Positions 45,752 through 55,253 of a DNA stretch of 55,694 bases are shown here, in pieces. Both the position numbers and the translations under genes were made by a program. Where the stretch lies: NCBI RefSeq assembly GCF_001040705.1, contig NZ_CVQP01000008.1, forward strand, positions 1 to 55,694, given 5' to 3'. Positions within the stretch are counted from its first letter, which is position 1, and each line of letters begins with the position of its first letter. Below the pieces are notes generated by a model. It was not told the origin of the DNA. It made no database searches and saw only the letters and a list, made by a program, of their open reading frames with translations. The stretch is from Rhodococcus sp. RD6.2. Its GTDB lineage: Bacteria > Actinomycetota > Actinomycetes > Mycobacteriales > Mycobacteriaceae.

Positions 45752-47011
45752 ATGAATCTGGCAACCACTCTGACGACGTCCGCCCAGCGGCACCCCTCCC
45801 GGATCGCGGTGATCTGCGCCGAGGAGCAACTCACCTACGCCGAACTGGAGGCGGCCAGTGCAACCCTGGCGCTCGAACTGCACGAGCGCGGGGTTCGGTC
45901 CGGCAATCGCGTCGCAATGATGGTGCCGAACGTCCCGATGTTCGCGATCGCCTACTATGTGATCCTGCGATCCGGCGCGATCGTGGTGCCCATGAATCCG
46001 CTCCTCAAGCCCCGCGAAGTAGCGCACCAACTCGCCGACAGCACGGCAGCGATGTTGCTCGCCTGGCACGAGGCCGCAGAAGCGATTCCCGGCGCGGCGG
46101 TCGCCGGCGTCGAATGCCTGACGGTGCATCCGGATTCACTCGTGAACCGGGTAGCGGTACTGCACGGCGAGGGTGGCGTTGCGCATCGAGAGCCCTCGGA
46201 CACCGCGGTCGTCCTCTACACCTCGGGCACCACCGGCAAGCCGAAAGGCGCTGAGCTCACTCATCACAACCTCATGCGTAATCAAGAGGTCACCAGCACC
46301 AATCTGCTGAAGCTCACCGAGGACGACGTCGTGTTCGGAGGCCTGCCGCTGTTTCACGCGTTCGGGCAGACCGTAACCCTCACCTCGGCCATCGCCCACG
46401 GCGCATGCCTCACGCTGTTGCCCCGCTTCGACGCCGCAGATGCGCTGCAGGTGCTGACTCGTGACGGCGTCACGGTATTCGTGGCCGTGCCGACGATGTA
46501 CGCCGCGCTGCTCGCGCACCCCGGCCATGCCGACCATGACCTGAGCGCGCTGCGGGTGTGTGTCCGGCGGCGCGGCGTTGCCGGTGGAGACGCTGCATGC
46601 CTTCGAGAGACATTTCGACACAACGATTCTCGAGGGATGGGGGCTGTCCGAGACCTCGCCGGTGGCGTACTTCAACCATCCGGACGCGATGCGCAAGGCC
46701 GGCAGTATCGGCACGCCGATCGGCGGCATCAGAATGTGCGTGCTCGGCGAGGACGGGCGGGAAGTCGCCGGTGGGGAGGTCGGCGAACTCGCGGTGCACG
46801 GCCACAATGTCATGAAGGGCTACTGGCGTCAGCCCGCCGCCACCGCAGCGGTGCTCTCGGACGGCTGGTTCCGGACCGGCGACCTGTCGCGCCCTACAAG
46901 TACCCGCGGCACATCTGGCTGGTGAACGACCTGCCCAAGGGTTCCATCGGGAAGATCCTCAAGCGCGCGATCGCCGTACCCGACGGCGTCATCGCTGCTG
47001 TCTCGGTATGA
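45752..47011 (+). pseudogene. Acyl-CoA synthetase gene broken by a frameshift and a deletion
   Basis: The gene opens normally: [20 protein letters not shown], then [19 protein letters not shown] and [11 protein letters not shown]. At about 46555-46562, within a GTGTGTGT tract, the frame is lost: [19 protein letters not shown] to GWFRTGDLS continues in another phase. At about 46890 the segment that should carry the DRKKD-I---GYNVYPREVE hinge and most of the C-terminal domain (about 90 residues) is missing, and [20 protein letters not shown] then GKILKR follows back in the first phase. Either lesion would destroy activity. The start ATG 45752 has AGGGAAG upstream. Confidence 0.85.
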
Positions 47012-47267
47012 GGACAGCCACGCCCGCATGCGGCCGAAACCACCGCGTCGGGGGTGAACTGCGAGTCGGTCGGTCGGGCGGCGATCGGGTCCTCGTCGCA
47101 CCGCGCACCGGGTCAACGTCGTTGCGGGAGACGGACGGCCGGGGCCTGGGCGTCGTCTGAGGGGGAGGGAGGCCCGCGGCTGCATGAGGCCGGATGCGAA
47201 ATGTGTCGGTGGCCCCCGCTACAACTGATGGTGCGATTCACACTCACACCGATCAGAAGGGCGCACG

Positions 47268-47750
47268 ATGGGGTTTTTCACGAAGGACGCGGTACCAGGT
47301 CTCGGGAGCGCCCTCGCCCCACTGTCTCAGGACCGGATCAAGGCAGCGCTGGAGCGGTCCGATTGGACGTACAGCGTCGATCCCGACGGTGACATCTTCG
47401 GCTCCTGGGAGTATGGATCGTTCTTCTTCTTCGTCAACGGCGCCAGCGGAGAACTGTTGTGTGTGCGCGGATTCTGGCGCGGCAAGCTCGAGGAATCCGA
47501 CTACGTGAAGGCTCTCGAGGTCTGCAACGAGTGGAACTCCGAGAAGATCTGGCCGAAGACCTATCTCGAGCGTGACAGCGAGGGTCGGATCCGTGTCAAC
47601 GCCGAACTCAACGTCGACTACGAGCACGGTTTGACCGACGACCAGCTCCGGCAGCACCTCTTGTGCGCCATCAACACCAGCATGACGTTCTTCGAGCATG
47701 TGAACGAGACGTTCCCCGAGGTGTGGGCGCAGTTCGAGTCCGAGGAGTAG
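47268..47750 (+). CDS. YbjN domain-containing protein
   Basis: This 160-residue soluble protein has the YbjN/type III chaperone-like fold. WTYSVDPDGDIFGSWEYGSF, then FFFVNGASGELLCVRGFW, and ALEVCNEWNSEKIWPKTYLE are characteristic of actinobacterial YbjN proteins. An acidic C-terminus, VNETFPEVWAQFESEE, is typical. The exact role is unknown; the family is thought to assist protein interactions. It stands 125 bases upstream of the HSP90-like gene in the same direction, with a small hairpin (47759-47775) between. Confidence 0.85.
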   Translation: MGFFTKDAVPGLGSALAPLSQDRIKAALERSDWTYSVDPDGDIFGSWEYGSFFFFVNGASGELLCVRGFWRGKLEESDYVKALEVCNEWNSEKIWPKTYLERDSEGRIRVNAELNVDYEHGLTDDQLRQHLLCAINTSMTFFEHVNETFPEVWAQFESEE

Positions 47751-47874
47751 CGGCCTGAGCCGATCCGGGATCGGCGCGAACCACCACCGTGCCGTGGGCA
47801 CACCCGTGCCCAGTTCTCCTCGGCTACAACATGAGTACTGCTCGTATCTACCATCTCGACATCTCAGGAGCCTC

Positions 47875-49725
47875 GTGTCCGATCGATTCCAAGTCGACCT
47901 CGCCGGCATGGTCGACCTGCTCTCCCGGCATCTCTACTCCGGCCCGCAGGTGTTCCTGCGCGAGCTCGTCCAGAATGCGGCCGACGCCGTGACCGCCCGG
48001 CGCGAACTCGACCCCTCCGCGGAGGCGACGATCCGGCTGAGCACGGGCACCGACCCGAGCGGGCGGTCGACGCTCGAGGTCACGGACACCGGCATCGGCC
48101 TCACCGCCGACGAAGCCGCGGAACTGCTCGCAACCATCGGACGGTCCTCCAAGCGGGATCCGATGCTGGGGCTCGGACGAACCGAGTTCATCGGTCAGTT
48201 CGGCATCGGCCTGTTGTCGGCGTTCATGGTCGCGGATCACATCGAGGTGCGGTCGCGGAGTGCGCGGCACGTTGGATCGGCGATCCGTTGGATCGGATGC
48301 GCGGACGGCACGTTCGAGGTGAGCGAGGACGCCGATCCGGATGCACCGGTGGGCACGTCGGTGCGGCTGACCGCTCGCCGGGACGCCGAGCACTGGCTCG
48401 CGAACGACACCGTGCTCTCGCTCGCCGAGGAGTACGGTTCGCTGCTCCCCCCCGACCTCGCCGTGCGAGTGCCCGTCGCCGGCTCGTCGCCGATGTGGCG
48501 GCGCATCACCCAGCCCGAACTGCCGTGGCGGGTCGCGCATCCGACCCGCACCGCACGGGAGCGAGCGCTCGCGGAGTACTGCGAGCGGACGTTCGGGTTC
48601 ACACCGCTCACGCACATCGATCTCGACCTCCCGGTGGCCGGGGTGTCCGGCGTCGCGTTCGTACTGCCGCAAGCGGTGTCACCCGGTTCCGGCCAGCACC
48701 GCGTCTACACCAAGCGGATGCTGCTCGGCCCACGTGTCGACAACGTGCTTCCCGAGTGGGCGTTCTTCACCCGGGCCGTCCTCGACACGAGCACGCTCTC
48801 GCCGACGGCGTCACGCGAACAGATCCATGACGACGACGCGCTTCTCGGGGTGCGCGACGCACTCGGTCAGCAGATCACACGGTGGGCCGTCGACACGCTG
48901 AGTGAACCGGGCGCACTCGCGCGTTCCGTGCTCGAAACACATCACCTCGCGCTGCGCGCGCTCGCGCTCACCGACACCGATGTGCTCGATCTCGTGGCCC
49001 GAGTGCTGCCGTTCGAGACGACGGATCGGCCCTTGACCCTCGCCGAGGCCGCTCGGGACGGCGAGATCGTCTATACGACCACCACGGAGGCCTACCGGAG
49101 GGTCGCGGCCGTCGCCCGGGCGCAGGGCCTGATCGTGGTCAACGCGGGCTACGTCTACGACGCCGACATCATGCAGCGCCTCGCCCGGCGTCGTGGCTGG
49201 CGAACGCGGGAGTTGCAGAGTTCCGACCTGGTGCAGGTGCTCGGGGTACCGGGTGTCGCCCGCGAGATGGAGCTCGCTTCGGCGGTCGCGCATGCGCGCG
49301 ACCTGCTCGCTGCCGACGACTGCGACGTGATCGTGCGCACCTTCTCGCCGAACACGGTGCCCGCGATCCTGCTGCGCGACTCGGAGTCCGAGCACCGGCG
49401 CGAACGGGAGCGGGAACGCGCGGCGTCACCCGACCTCTGGGGTGGGCTGCTCGACTCTTTCGCCGACGAAAGCCCCTCCCGCACGCGCACCCTCGTCCTC
49501 AACGACGACGCGCCCGTTGCCCGGAGCCTCCTGACCGCCCCGCACGGGGAGGTGTTCGCGGCCGGCCTGCGGTCGCTCTACCTCGCCGCGGTCATGCTCG
49601 CGGGCGAAGGACTCCGGTCCGCGGAATCTGCCGCGCTCTCCGACGCGCTAGGTGTCCTGCTCGACGCCTCGCTTCGATCTGGCGCGCTCGAATCAGACCC
49701 TTCTCGACAGGAAGACACCCCGTGA
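47875..49725 (+). CDS. HSP90-family (HtpG-like) ATPase
   Basis: This 616-residue GHKL ATPase has an HSP90 N-terminal domain: FLRELVQNAADAVTARR with catalytic Glu30 and Asn34, LEVTDTGIGLT with Asp71 and glycines of the nucleotide site, and FIGQFGIGLLSAF (106-118) as the lid glycine motif. The middle domain contains YTKRMLLG and TASREQIHDD, matching HtpG's catalytic-loop region. The C-terminal third is divergent from HtpG and has an Arg/Glu-rich stretch (EHRRERERERA). GTG 47875 has CAGGAG 6 bases upstream. It is coupled by a 4-base GTGA overlap to the TPR-like gene. It is a side branch of HSP90, not the housekeeping HtpG. Confidence 0.87.
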   Translation: MSDRFQVDLAGMVDLLSRHLYSGPQVFLRELVQNAADAVTARRELDPSAEATIRLSTGTDPSGRSTLEVTDTGIGLTADEAAELLATIGRSSKRDPMLGLGRTEFIGQFGIGLLSAFMVADHIEVRSRSARHVGSAIRWIGCADGTFEVSEDADPDAPVGTSVRLTARRDAEHWLANDTVLSLAEEYGSLLPPDLAVRVPVAGSSPMWRRITQPELPWRVAHPTRTARERALAEYCERTFGFTPLTHIDLDLPVAGVSGVAFVLPQAVSPGSGQHRVYTKRMLLGPRVDNVLPEWAFFTRAVLDTSTLSPTASREQIHDDDALLGVRDALGQQITRWAVDTLSEPGALARSVLETHHLALRALALTDTDVLDLVARVLPFETTDRPLTLAEAARDGEIVYTTTTEAYRRVAAVARAQGLIVVNAGYVYDADIMQRLARRRGWRTRELQSSDLVQVLGVPGVAREMELASAVAHARDLLAADDCDVIVRTFSPNTVPAILLRDSESEHRRERERERAASPDLWGGLLDSFADESPSRTRTLVLNDDAPVARSLLTAPHGEVFAAGLRSLYLAAVMLAGEGLRSAESAALSDALGVLLDASLRSGALESDPSRQEDTP

Positions 49726-51638
49726 CAACCTCTGCTGCTCTCGAACTCCGTGACATCAGCCGGATGCCCTACGGGGTCGCCCGCATCGCCGCCGCCGAAA
49801 CCGTGACTCGGCGAATCGAGGCGGAAGGGCCTCGGGAACTGCTCGCGGAAGCACTGCTCGACCTGGTCGAGGCATACACGTACGCCGGAGAGGGCGCGAA
49901 GTCGTTCGTCGTGTTCGCCCGGCTGCTGCGGCTCTGGGACGAGAGCCCCGAGCTCTTCGACGGCCAGGACGAGCACAACCTGTTCTGGGAGTTCAAGTGG
50001 ATTGCCTCGGACCTCCCGCACTTCCCGCAGATCACCGCGGAGCAGGGCGCCGCGTTCCTCGAGGACATGGAGCGTCGGTACCGGATCGTCGGGCACGGTC
50101 TGTCCGCGGTGCGCATGAGCCAGTTCCGCTGGTCCTGGCACACCGGCCGTCCGGATGCCGAAGCCGCTCGACTCGCCTGGATCGCCCAGGTGCGCGACGA
50201 GTTCGACGACTGCCGTGCGTGCACGATCGGGCAGCAGGTCGCCTTCTTCACCGAGACGGGGCGTCACGAGGAGGCCGTCGAACTCGGTTTGACGCAGGAC
50301 GACGGCTGCAACCTCGAGCCGACCATCACCCACCACGCCGTCGCGCTCTCGGCGCTGTTGCTCGGCGATCCGGACCTCGCGCTGGACCAGCACCGCCGGG
50401 CACTCGCGTCGCTCGACGCGAGCAACCGCGAACTCGCGCCGTCGCGAGGCCAGAACTTCGAACTGCTCGCCCGTGGTGGATATCTCGAACGTGCGTTGCG
50501 CGTTCTGCGCAACGACGACGCTTCGCTCCTCGACCAGGCTCCGTCGCCGCTGAAGCGCCTCCATTTCCTCATCGGCGTGCTGGCGGGGCTCTCGGCCAAC
50601 CTCGACCAGGGCGACACCGCCACCGGTTTGCGTGAACCGGAGCGCGGCACCGTCTCCGCGCTGCACACGTGGGTACGCGCGCAGGCCGATGGACTTGCGG
50701 CGCGGTTCGACGCCCGCAACGACAATCGCTACCACGCCGCCCTCGTCGCCCGGGCGCTCGCCGCGACGCGCACGGATCGTCCGCTGGATCTCGAGAGCGG
50801 CGCTTCATCCGCCAACTCCGCCGCGCCCTCGGGTGCCGCCTCGACTGCAGTCGTCTCGGGCGCCGGCGCTTCGGGCGACGAACGGTTCGCTCGGGCCGAA
50901 GCCTTCGCCGCGCGACGGGACTACCGGTCGGCGCGCGCCGAGTACCTGTCCGCCGCCGCAGAATTCGAAGCGCAAGGCCTCCTCGACCGCGCGGGACTCG
51001 CCTTCGCCGAAGCAGCCCAGTGTGCGGCGGAGACCGATGACGACGAGGTCGCGCACGAGACCTTCGGCGCGGCCGTTCCGCGTCTCGTCGCAGGTGGAGC
51101 GCCGGAGGCGGTCACCGCGGCCGTCCTCACCGCCTGGGCGCCGCTCGCGGTTCGAATGGATGAGATCGGCGAACTCCTCTCGTCGCTGGCCGAGTTGCTG
51201 GCACGGGTCGAGTCTCCACTCGACACCTCCGCCCTCACCGAGGAACTCGCTGAGCGGCGTCGCGCCGAACACGAGCACACCGTCGCGACGGTGCGGGACA
51301 CGCTCGCGCGGACGCTGGCGGGAGCCCAGACCTGGCAGATCCCAGCCGAACTCGACGCCACCAACCCCGCGGACGAGGCCATGCGGGCGGGCGAGGGGTT
51401 CGCCCGCCTCGGCCTCGTCGTCGATGCCGCGCACGCCTTCTGGCTCGCCGGCAGGGTGCAGCGTGCGGCGGGCATGACCGACGCTGCGGTCTGGGCGCTG
51501 GAGTCGGCTTTCGAAGGATTCACCGCCGTGGGCAACGCCGACGGCCGCGCCGAGGCCGCTGGAGAACTCATCGAGCTCCTGCGCGCCAGCGGTCTGTCCG
51601 ACCGAGCCGACCAGGTCACTGCACAACTCACACGGTGA
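49722..51638 (+). CDS. Large helical TPR-like protein coupled to the HSP90-like gene
   Basis: This 638-residue protein is built of helical repeats. Pairs such as LALDQHRRALASLDASNREL and FARAEAFAARRDYRSARAEY, then LSAAAEFEAQGLLDRAGLAF, have TPR spacing. A Ser/Ala/Gly-rich linker at about 365-385 separates two repeat halves. No enzymatic motif, signal peptide or membrane segment is seen. Its GTG overlaps the stop of the HSP90-like gene, so equal or linked expression is expected. A co-chaperone or client adaptor for that ATPase is inferred from the known use of TPR domains by HSP90, not from a family match. Confidence 0.75.
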   Translation: MTTSAALELRDISRMPYGVARIAAAETVTRRIEAEGPRELLAEALLDLVEAYTYAGEGAKSFVVFARLLRLWDESPELFDGQDEHNLFWEFKWIASDLPHFPQITAEQGAAFLEDMERRYRIVGHGLSAVRMSQFRWSWHTGRPDAEAARLAWIAQVRDEFDDCRACTIGQQVAFFTETGRHEEAVELGLTQDDGCNLEPTITHHAVALSALLLGDPDLALDQHRRALASLDASNRELAPSRGQNFELLARGGYLERALRVLRNDDASLLDQAPSPLKRLHFLIGVLAGLSANLDQGDTATGLREPERGTVSALHTWVRAQADGLAARFDARNDNRYHAALVARALAATRTDRPLDLESGASSANSAAPSGAASTAVVSGAGASGDERFARAEAFAARRDYRSARAEYLSAAAEFEAQGLLDRAGLAFAEAAQCAAETDDDEVAHETFGAAVPRLVAGGAPEAVTAAVLTAWAPLAVRMDEIGELLSSLAELLARVESPLDTSALTEELAERRRAEHEHTVATVRDTLARTLAGAQTWQIPAELDATNPADEAMRAGEGFARLGLVVDAAHAFWLAGRVQRAAGMTDAAVWALESAFEGFTAVGNADGRAEAAGELIELLRASGLSDRADQVTAQLTR

Positions 51639-51749
51639 CCGACCCGGCAGGTCGAAGCCGTCATGGGCGTTGGCATCATCTGGCGGGGCACTAGGAACCT
51701 CAAACGGGACAGCTGAGTTCGCCCTGGTCTGACGTCGGGCAGGAGAACC

Positions 51750-53921
51750 CTAGGCGGTCTCCAGGGTGCTCAGGATCGGGCGCAGACGCTCTAGGGCGCG
51801 TTCGTCCTCGACGGCGATGTCGCCGGTGGAGTCGAAGCGCTCGTCGCGGTCGACGAGGGAGCGGAGCGCCTTCGCGACGGCGCCGCGGACGGGTTGCGCT
51901 GCTGCCGTGAGCCGTTCGGTGAGCATGAGCCCATGACCGCGCGCGTGCCGGTCGGCCACGGCACGCGTGACGACCTTCACGATTCGTGCGGGAGGGCCGG
52001 GGAGGGGCAGTCCCGCATCGAGGAGAGCGATCGCGGCGGCAGCGCTGGTCTTGGCGGTGGGGCCGTTGTAGTCCCTGCGGTCGGTGACGACGAGGTCGGC
52101 GAGCAGGGACTCGAGGTCGGCGCGCGCCTCGGGCGACAGCAACTGCTGCGCGCGCCACTCGAGTGCGAGGTCGATGGCTTTGTCGATCGGGCCACGACCG
52201 GCATCGAGGATGCCGCGAAGCACGACCCAGCCGGTGTCGGCCTCGCTCGAGTCGGCGGCAGCGAGGATGCGTAGCGCGGTCAGCTGGTCTTGTCGCTGGT
52301 AGTCGGCCGTCGCAGGCTCCGTGCCTGCGAGGCTGCGGCACCAGTCGAGGAAGCATGGGTCGGTGCGGTCGGCCCAGTGCACCAGCACCTCCGACTCCCG
52401 GTACTGGAGGTCGGCGTCGAGAACGCGATGGAAGTCACCCGGGTCCCTGGTCAAGCGCGCGAGAGCGAGCAGCACGGTCGCGTCGCCGGTGACGCTCGCC
52501 TCGCGGATCCGGTCGATGCTCGCGGTGTCGTCCCACGTCGCGAGTGCAGCGGCGGCGTGCTTCGGCGCGACGGCGAGCAGTTCGCGGACCTCGGGCAGCG
52601 CGCCGGCGGCAGCCTCGGCCGGCCAGGAGGCGAGCAACTCTGCGAGGTGCCCGGCGCCGTCCCGGGACGGATCGGCAGGCGGCTCCTGCCGAAGCGCCTG
52701 CCGGATACCCGCGACGAGCATGGTGGCGGACGGCGCGCCCACGCGCACGAGCGCGAAACCGAGCGCGGACCGTCCGGACGCGGACGTCGACACCATGAGG
52801 CCGCGCGCGGCCGGGTTCGTGAGGAAGGCCTGGGCCATCGGGCGGGCCCACCGTCCGTCTCCCGCACGCAGCAGGGCGAGAGCGGAGTCTGCCCGGGCAT
52901 CCGTGTCGAACGTGCTCGACCCGACGGCGGATGTGCCACCGGCAGTGACTCTTTCGGCGAGGTCGGCGAGAGAGTCGCAGACCTCGGGTGTCGGTGGGCA
53001 CTGCCGGAGTGCTGCGATCATCGTCTCCGGCGCGGCCTCCGGCAGCGCGGCAAAGGCGAGCAGGCGGCGGACCGCGGCCGGAGCATTGCGCCTGGAGCCG
53101 ATGACGACATCGACGAGCCCTGCGATCGTCGCCTCGTCCGGCGTGGGCAGCGCGGCCAGTACGTGAGCCGACGCGTCGGGGTTGACCGCGCTCAACCACT
53201 CCGGAAGGTTCGCGACCCCGAACGCGATGCACGGTGCCACCTCGACGGCGAGCTCCCAGCCCGCTACCAGCGCGTCGAGGTCGGTGGTCGTGGCGTCGCC
53301 AGCCGCGATCCGGGCAAGCGTTGCCGCCATCACCAGGCCCTGATCCCCGTCGGAGAGGGCCTCCGAAGCATCGGCCCCGAGGGTGGTGAGCGCAGCGACA
53401 CACGCCTGCTCGACCTGCTCAGCCGGGCGGGCGTTCGCCCGTGCCCCGAGGGTGTCGAGGGCTGCGGAATCGGCCGTGCCCGTGGTGGCCTGGAGCAGTG
53501 CTGCTGCCACGGCTTCCGGGCCGGCGTCGGAGATCAGTGGTCGTACGAGGGCGGCGATCCGGGTCAGCGACTCTCGGGCCGACCGGACGATCGTGGCCGT
53601 GTCGGCGTCGTCCACCTCAACCTGCTCGTAGTCGCGCACCGCGTCGGCGAACATCAGCAGCAACCACGCGGTGTTCTCCGCGTCCGCGGCCTGCCGTGCG
53701 CCGAGGAGGGACGCGATGGACACCATCGCCGGTGGGGTCGAGTCGTAGAGCGTTCCCTGATGCAACACCGCCGCCCACAGGTTGTGTAGCGACTCTTCGG
53801 CGGTCTCCGCGCCCGTCAGCAACTCGATCCAGCCGGGCACATCACTCGCATCGCCGTATGCATGCTCCAGCGTCGACCAGTCGACCTCGGCGAGGTGGGT
53901 TCGCACGTGCATGCCGGTCAT
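51750..53921 (-). CDS. Large alpha-solenoid protein of unknown function
   Basis: This 723-residue protein is almost wholly helical and rich in Ala, Leu, Asp and Glu, with repeating two-helix units reminiscent of HEAT-type solenoids, such as DEATIAGLVDVVIGSRRNAP and AAVRRLLAFAALPEA. It has no catalytic motif, signal peptide or transmembrane segment. An N-terminal stretch, DWSTLEHAYGDASDVPGWIE then LLTG, recalls small immunity/HEAT-containing proteins of actinobacteria. The ATG at 53921 has AAGGAG upstream. It is convergent with the HSP90-TPR pair with about 110 bases between, and no clear terminator is seen there. Confidence 0.72.
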   Translation of the reverse strand: MTGMHVRTHLAEVDWSTLEHAYGDASDVPGWIELLTGAETAEESLHNLWAAVLHQGTLYDSTPPAMVSIASLLGARQAADAENTAWLLLMFADAVRDYEQVEVDDADTATIVRSARESLTRIAALVRPLISDAGPEAVAAALLQATTGTADSAALDTLGARANARPAEQVEQACVAALTTLGADASEALSDGDQGLVMAATLARIAAGDATTTDLDALVAGWELAVEVAPCIAFGVANLPEWLSAVNPDASAHVLAALPTPDEATIAGLVDVVIGSRRNAPAAVRRLLAFAALPEAAPETMIAALRQCPPTPEVCDSLADLAERVTAGGTSAVGSSTFDTDARADSALALLRAGDGRWARPMAQAFLTNPAARGLMVSTSASGRSALGFALVRVGAPSATMLVAGIRQALRQEPPADPSRDGAGHLAELLASWPAEAAAGALPEVRELLAVAPKHAAAALATWDDTASIDRIREASVTGDATVLLALARLTRDPGDFHRVLDADLQYRESEVLVHWADRTDPCFLDWCRSLAGTEPATADYQRQDQLTALRILAAADSSEADTGWVVLRGILDAGRGPIDKAIDLALEWRAQQLLSPEARADLESLLADLVVTDRRDYNGPTAKTSAAAAIALLDAGLPLPGPPARIVKVVTRAVADRHARGHGLMLTERLTAAAQPVRGAVAKALRSLVDRDERFDSTGDIAVEDERALERLRPILSTLETA

Positions 53922-54247
53922 GAGTCTCCTTGTCGCGGAACAGCCGGAAGTCGGTCGGGACGTCGCACACCGGTGTCAGAATCTACGGGACCGAACGCCG
54001 TGGAGTTCGCCGGGACATTGCCTTCATCGAGGGCGGGACTGCCCGGACTGCTCGACTCGGCCGGCTCCGGTCGAGGACGGCTTTCGGGATGCGTGAGTCA
54101 GGGTTCGCCTTGCGGGACGTGAGTGTCGTCGATGTGTTCCGTCAGACCTGACCGATGATTCCAGGCTTCGTGACGGGTCCATCTGTGCAAGAGCGGCCTT
54201 GCGGGTAGGGCGCCGGTCGGTACGGACAATGACGGAGGGAAACCCTG
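53922..54247. other. Divergent promoter region, no gene
   Basis: This 326-base gap between divergent genes has no frame with a start, ribosome-binding site and coding character together. Several GCGGGAC/CGGGAC copies (for example near 53957, 54023 and 54112) recur in it, but spacing is irregular and no regulator can be assigned. Confidence 0.4.
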
Positions 54248-55105
54248 ATGGCAGACGGGATGAGCACGATCGACGTCAACGGCGTCGCACTGGGGGTGGA
54301 GCACTTCGGGGACGCGACGGCGCCGCTGATCCTCCTCGTGGGCGGAACCACCATGCTCTCGTGGCCCACCGCCTTGTGCGCGGCCCTCGCCCGCGGCGGG
54401 CACCATGTCGTGCGGTACGACCTCCGCGATTCGGGGCCCTCGACCACACTCGATCCCGAGTCGCCTGCCTACACGCTGCGCGATCTGGCATCGGATGCCG
54501 CGGCGCTCGCCCGCGAACTCGATTCCAGGCCGGCGCACCTGGCGGGCATCGGTGTCGGTGGAATGGTCGCCCAGGTCGCCGCGCTCGATCATGCGCACGC
54601 TTTCAGTGCACTCACGCTCGTCGGGACGAGGCCTGTCGCTCCGGGTCCAGTCGACGACGATCTGCCTGACCATGACGGAGCGACCATGGCCCGGCTGTTC
54701 TCGCTTCCGAGGCCGGACTGGTCCGATCGCGCCGCCGTGGCGGAGTTCGCCGCCGCAGGCGCCGAGATCCGTGGTGATGACCCCTCCGCCGCGCGAGTCA
54801 CCGCCGAACGCATCTGGGACCGAACGCCGGGCACCGGGTCCGCGATCCAGACGGCCAACCAGCTGCGAATGGTGTTCTCCCGACTCGACTGCACGCCGCG
54901 CTGGCGCGAACGTCTGCCCGAACTCACGATCCCGGCACTGGTGGTGCACGGCAGGCGCGACCCGTTCTTTCCCGTCGGCAACGGCGAAGCGTGCGCGCGG
55001 GAGATCCCCGAGGCCCGGCTACTCGTCATCGAGGATGCAGCGACCGCGATCCCCGACGCGGCCACCGGTGAGGTGGCGGCGGCGATGCTGTCGCTGGGAC
55101 GGTAG
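54248..55105 (+). CDS. Alpha/beta-hydrolase-fold protein lacking catalytic Ser and His
   Basis: This 285-residue protein resembles RdmC/aclacinomycin methylesterase-type hydrolases: VVRYDLRDSGPSTTLDPESP then AYTLRDLASDAAAL are typical. At the nucleophile elbow, where relatives have G-H/I-S-M-G-G, it reads GIGVGGMVAQ, with Gly102 in the serine position. At the C-terminus, where relatives have G-G/A-G-H, it reads EDAATAIPD with Thr266 in the histidine position. The acid Asp238 in HGRRDPFFP is kept. The protein is therefore unlikely to be a hydrolase and may bind a ligand. The ATG has GGAGGG upstream; the gene is full length with no frameshift. Confidence 0.83.
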   Translation: MADGMSTIDVNGVALGVEHFGDATAPLILLVGGTTMLSWPTALCAALARGGHHVVRYDLRDSGPSTTLDPESPAYTLRDLASDAAALARELDSRPAHLAGIGVGGMVAQVAALDHAHAFSALTLVGTRPVAPGPVDDDLPDHDGATMARLFSLPRPDWSDRAAVAEFAAAGAEIRGDDPSAARVTAERIWDRTPGTGSAIQTANQLRMVFSRLDCTPRWRERLPELTIPALVVHGRRDPFFPVGNGEACAREIPEARLLVIEDAATAIPDAATGEVAAAMLSLGR

Positions 55106-55253
55106 CCGCGTGTCGGTTGGAGTCCCGCGCCGGAGTCCCGTCGCGGTGCCGCCCGCGCGGGGTTCGTCACTGTCAGTGAAAGATGTTGTGAGTGAACACT
55201 TGTGCCGGCTGGGGAGTGCGGTGACGAACCGGCGCGGGACGTCAGCCGCGGAG

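Noticed and set aside
47875-53921. Antiphage defence system built on the HSP90-like ATPase and repeat proteins
   Set aside because: No nuclease, nucleotide cyclase, reverse transcriptase, membrane effector or toxin accompanies them; without an effector the idea has no sequence support.
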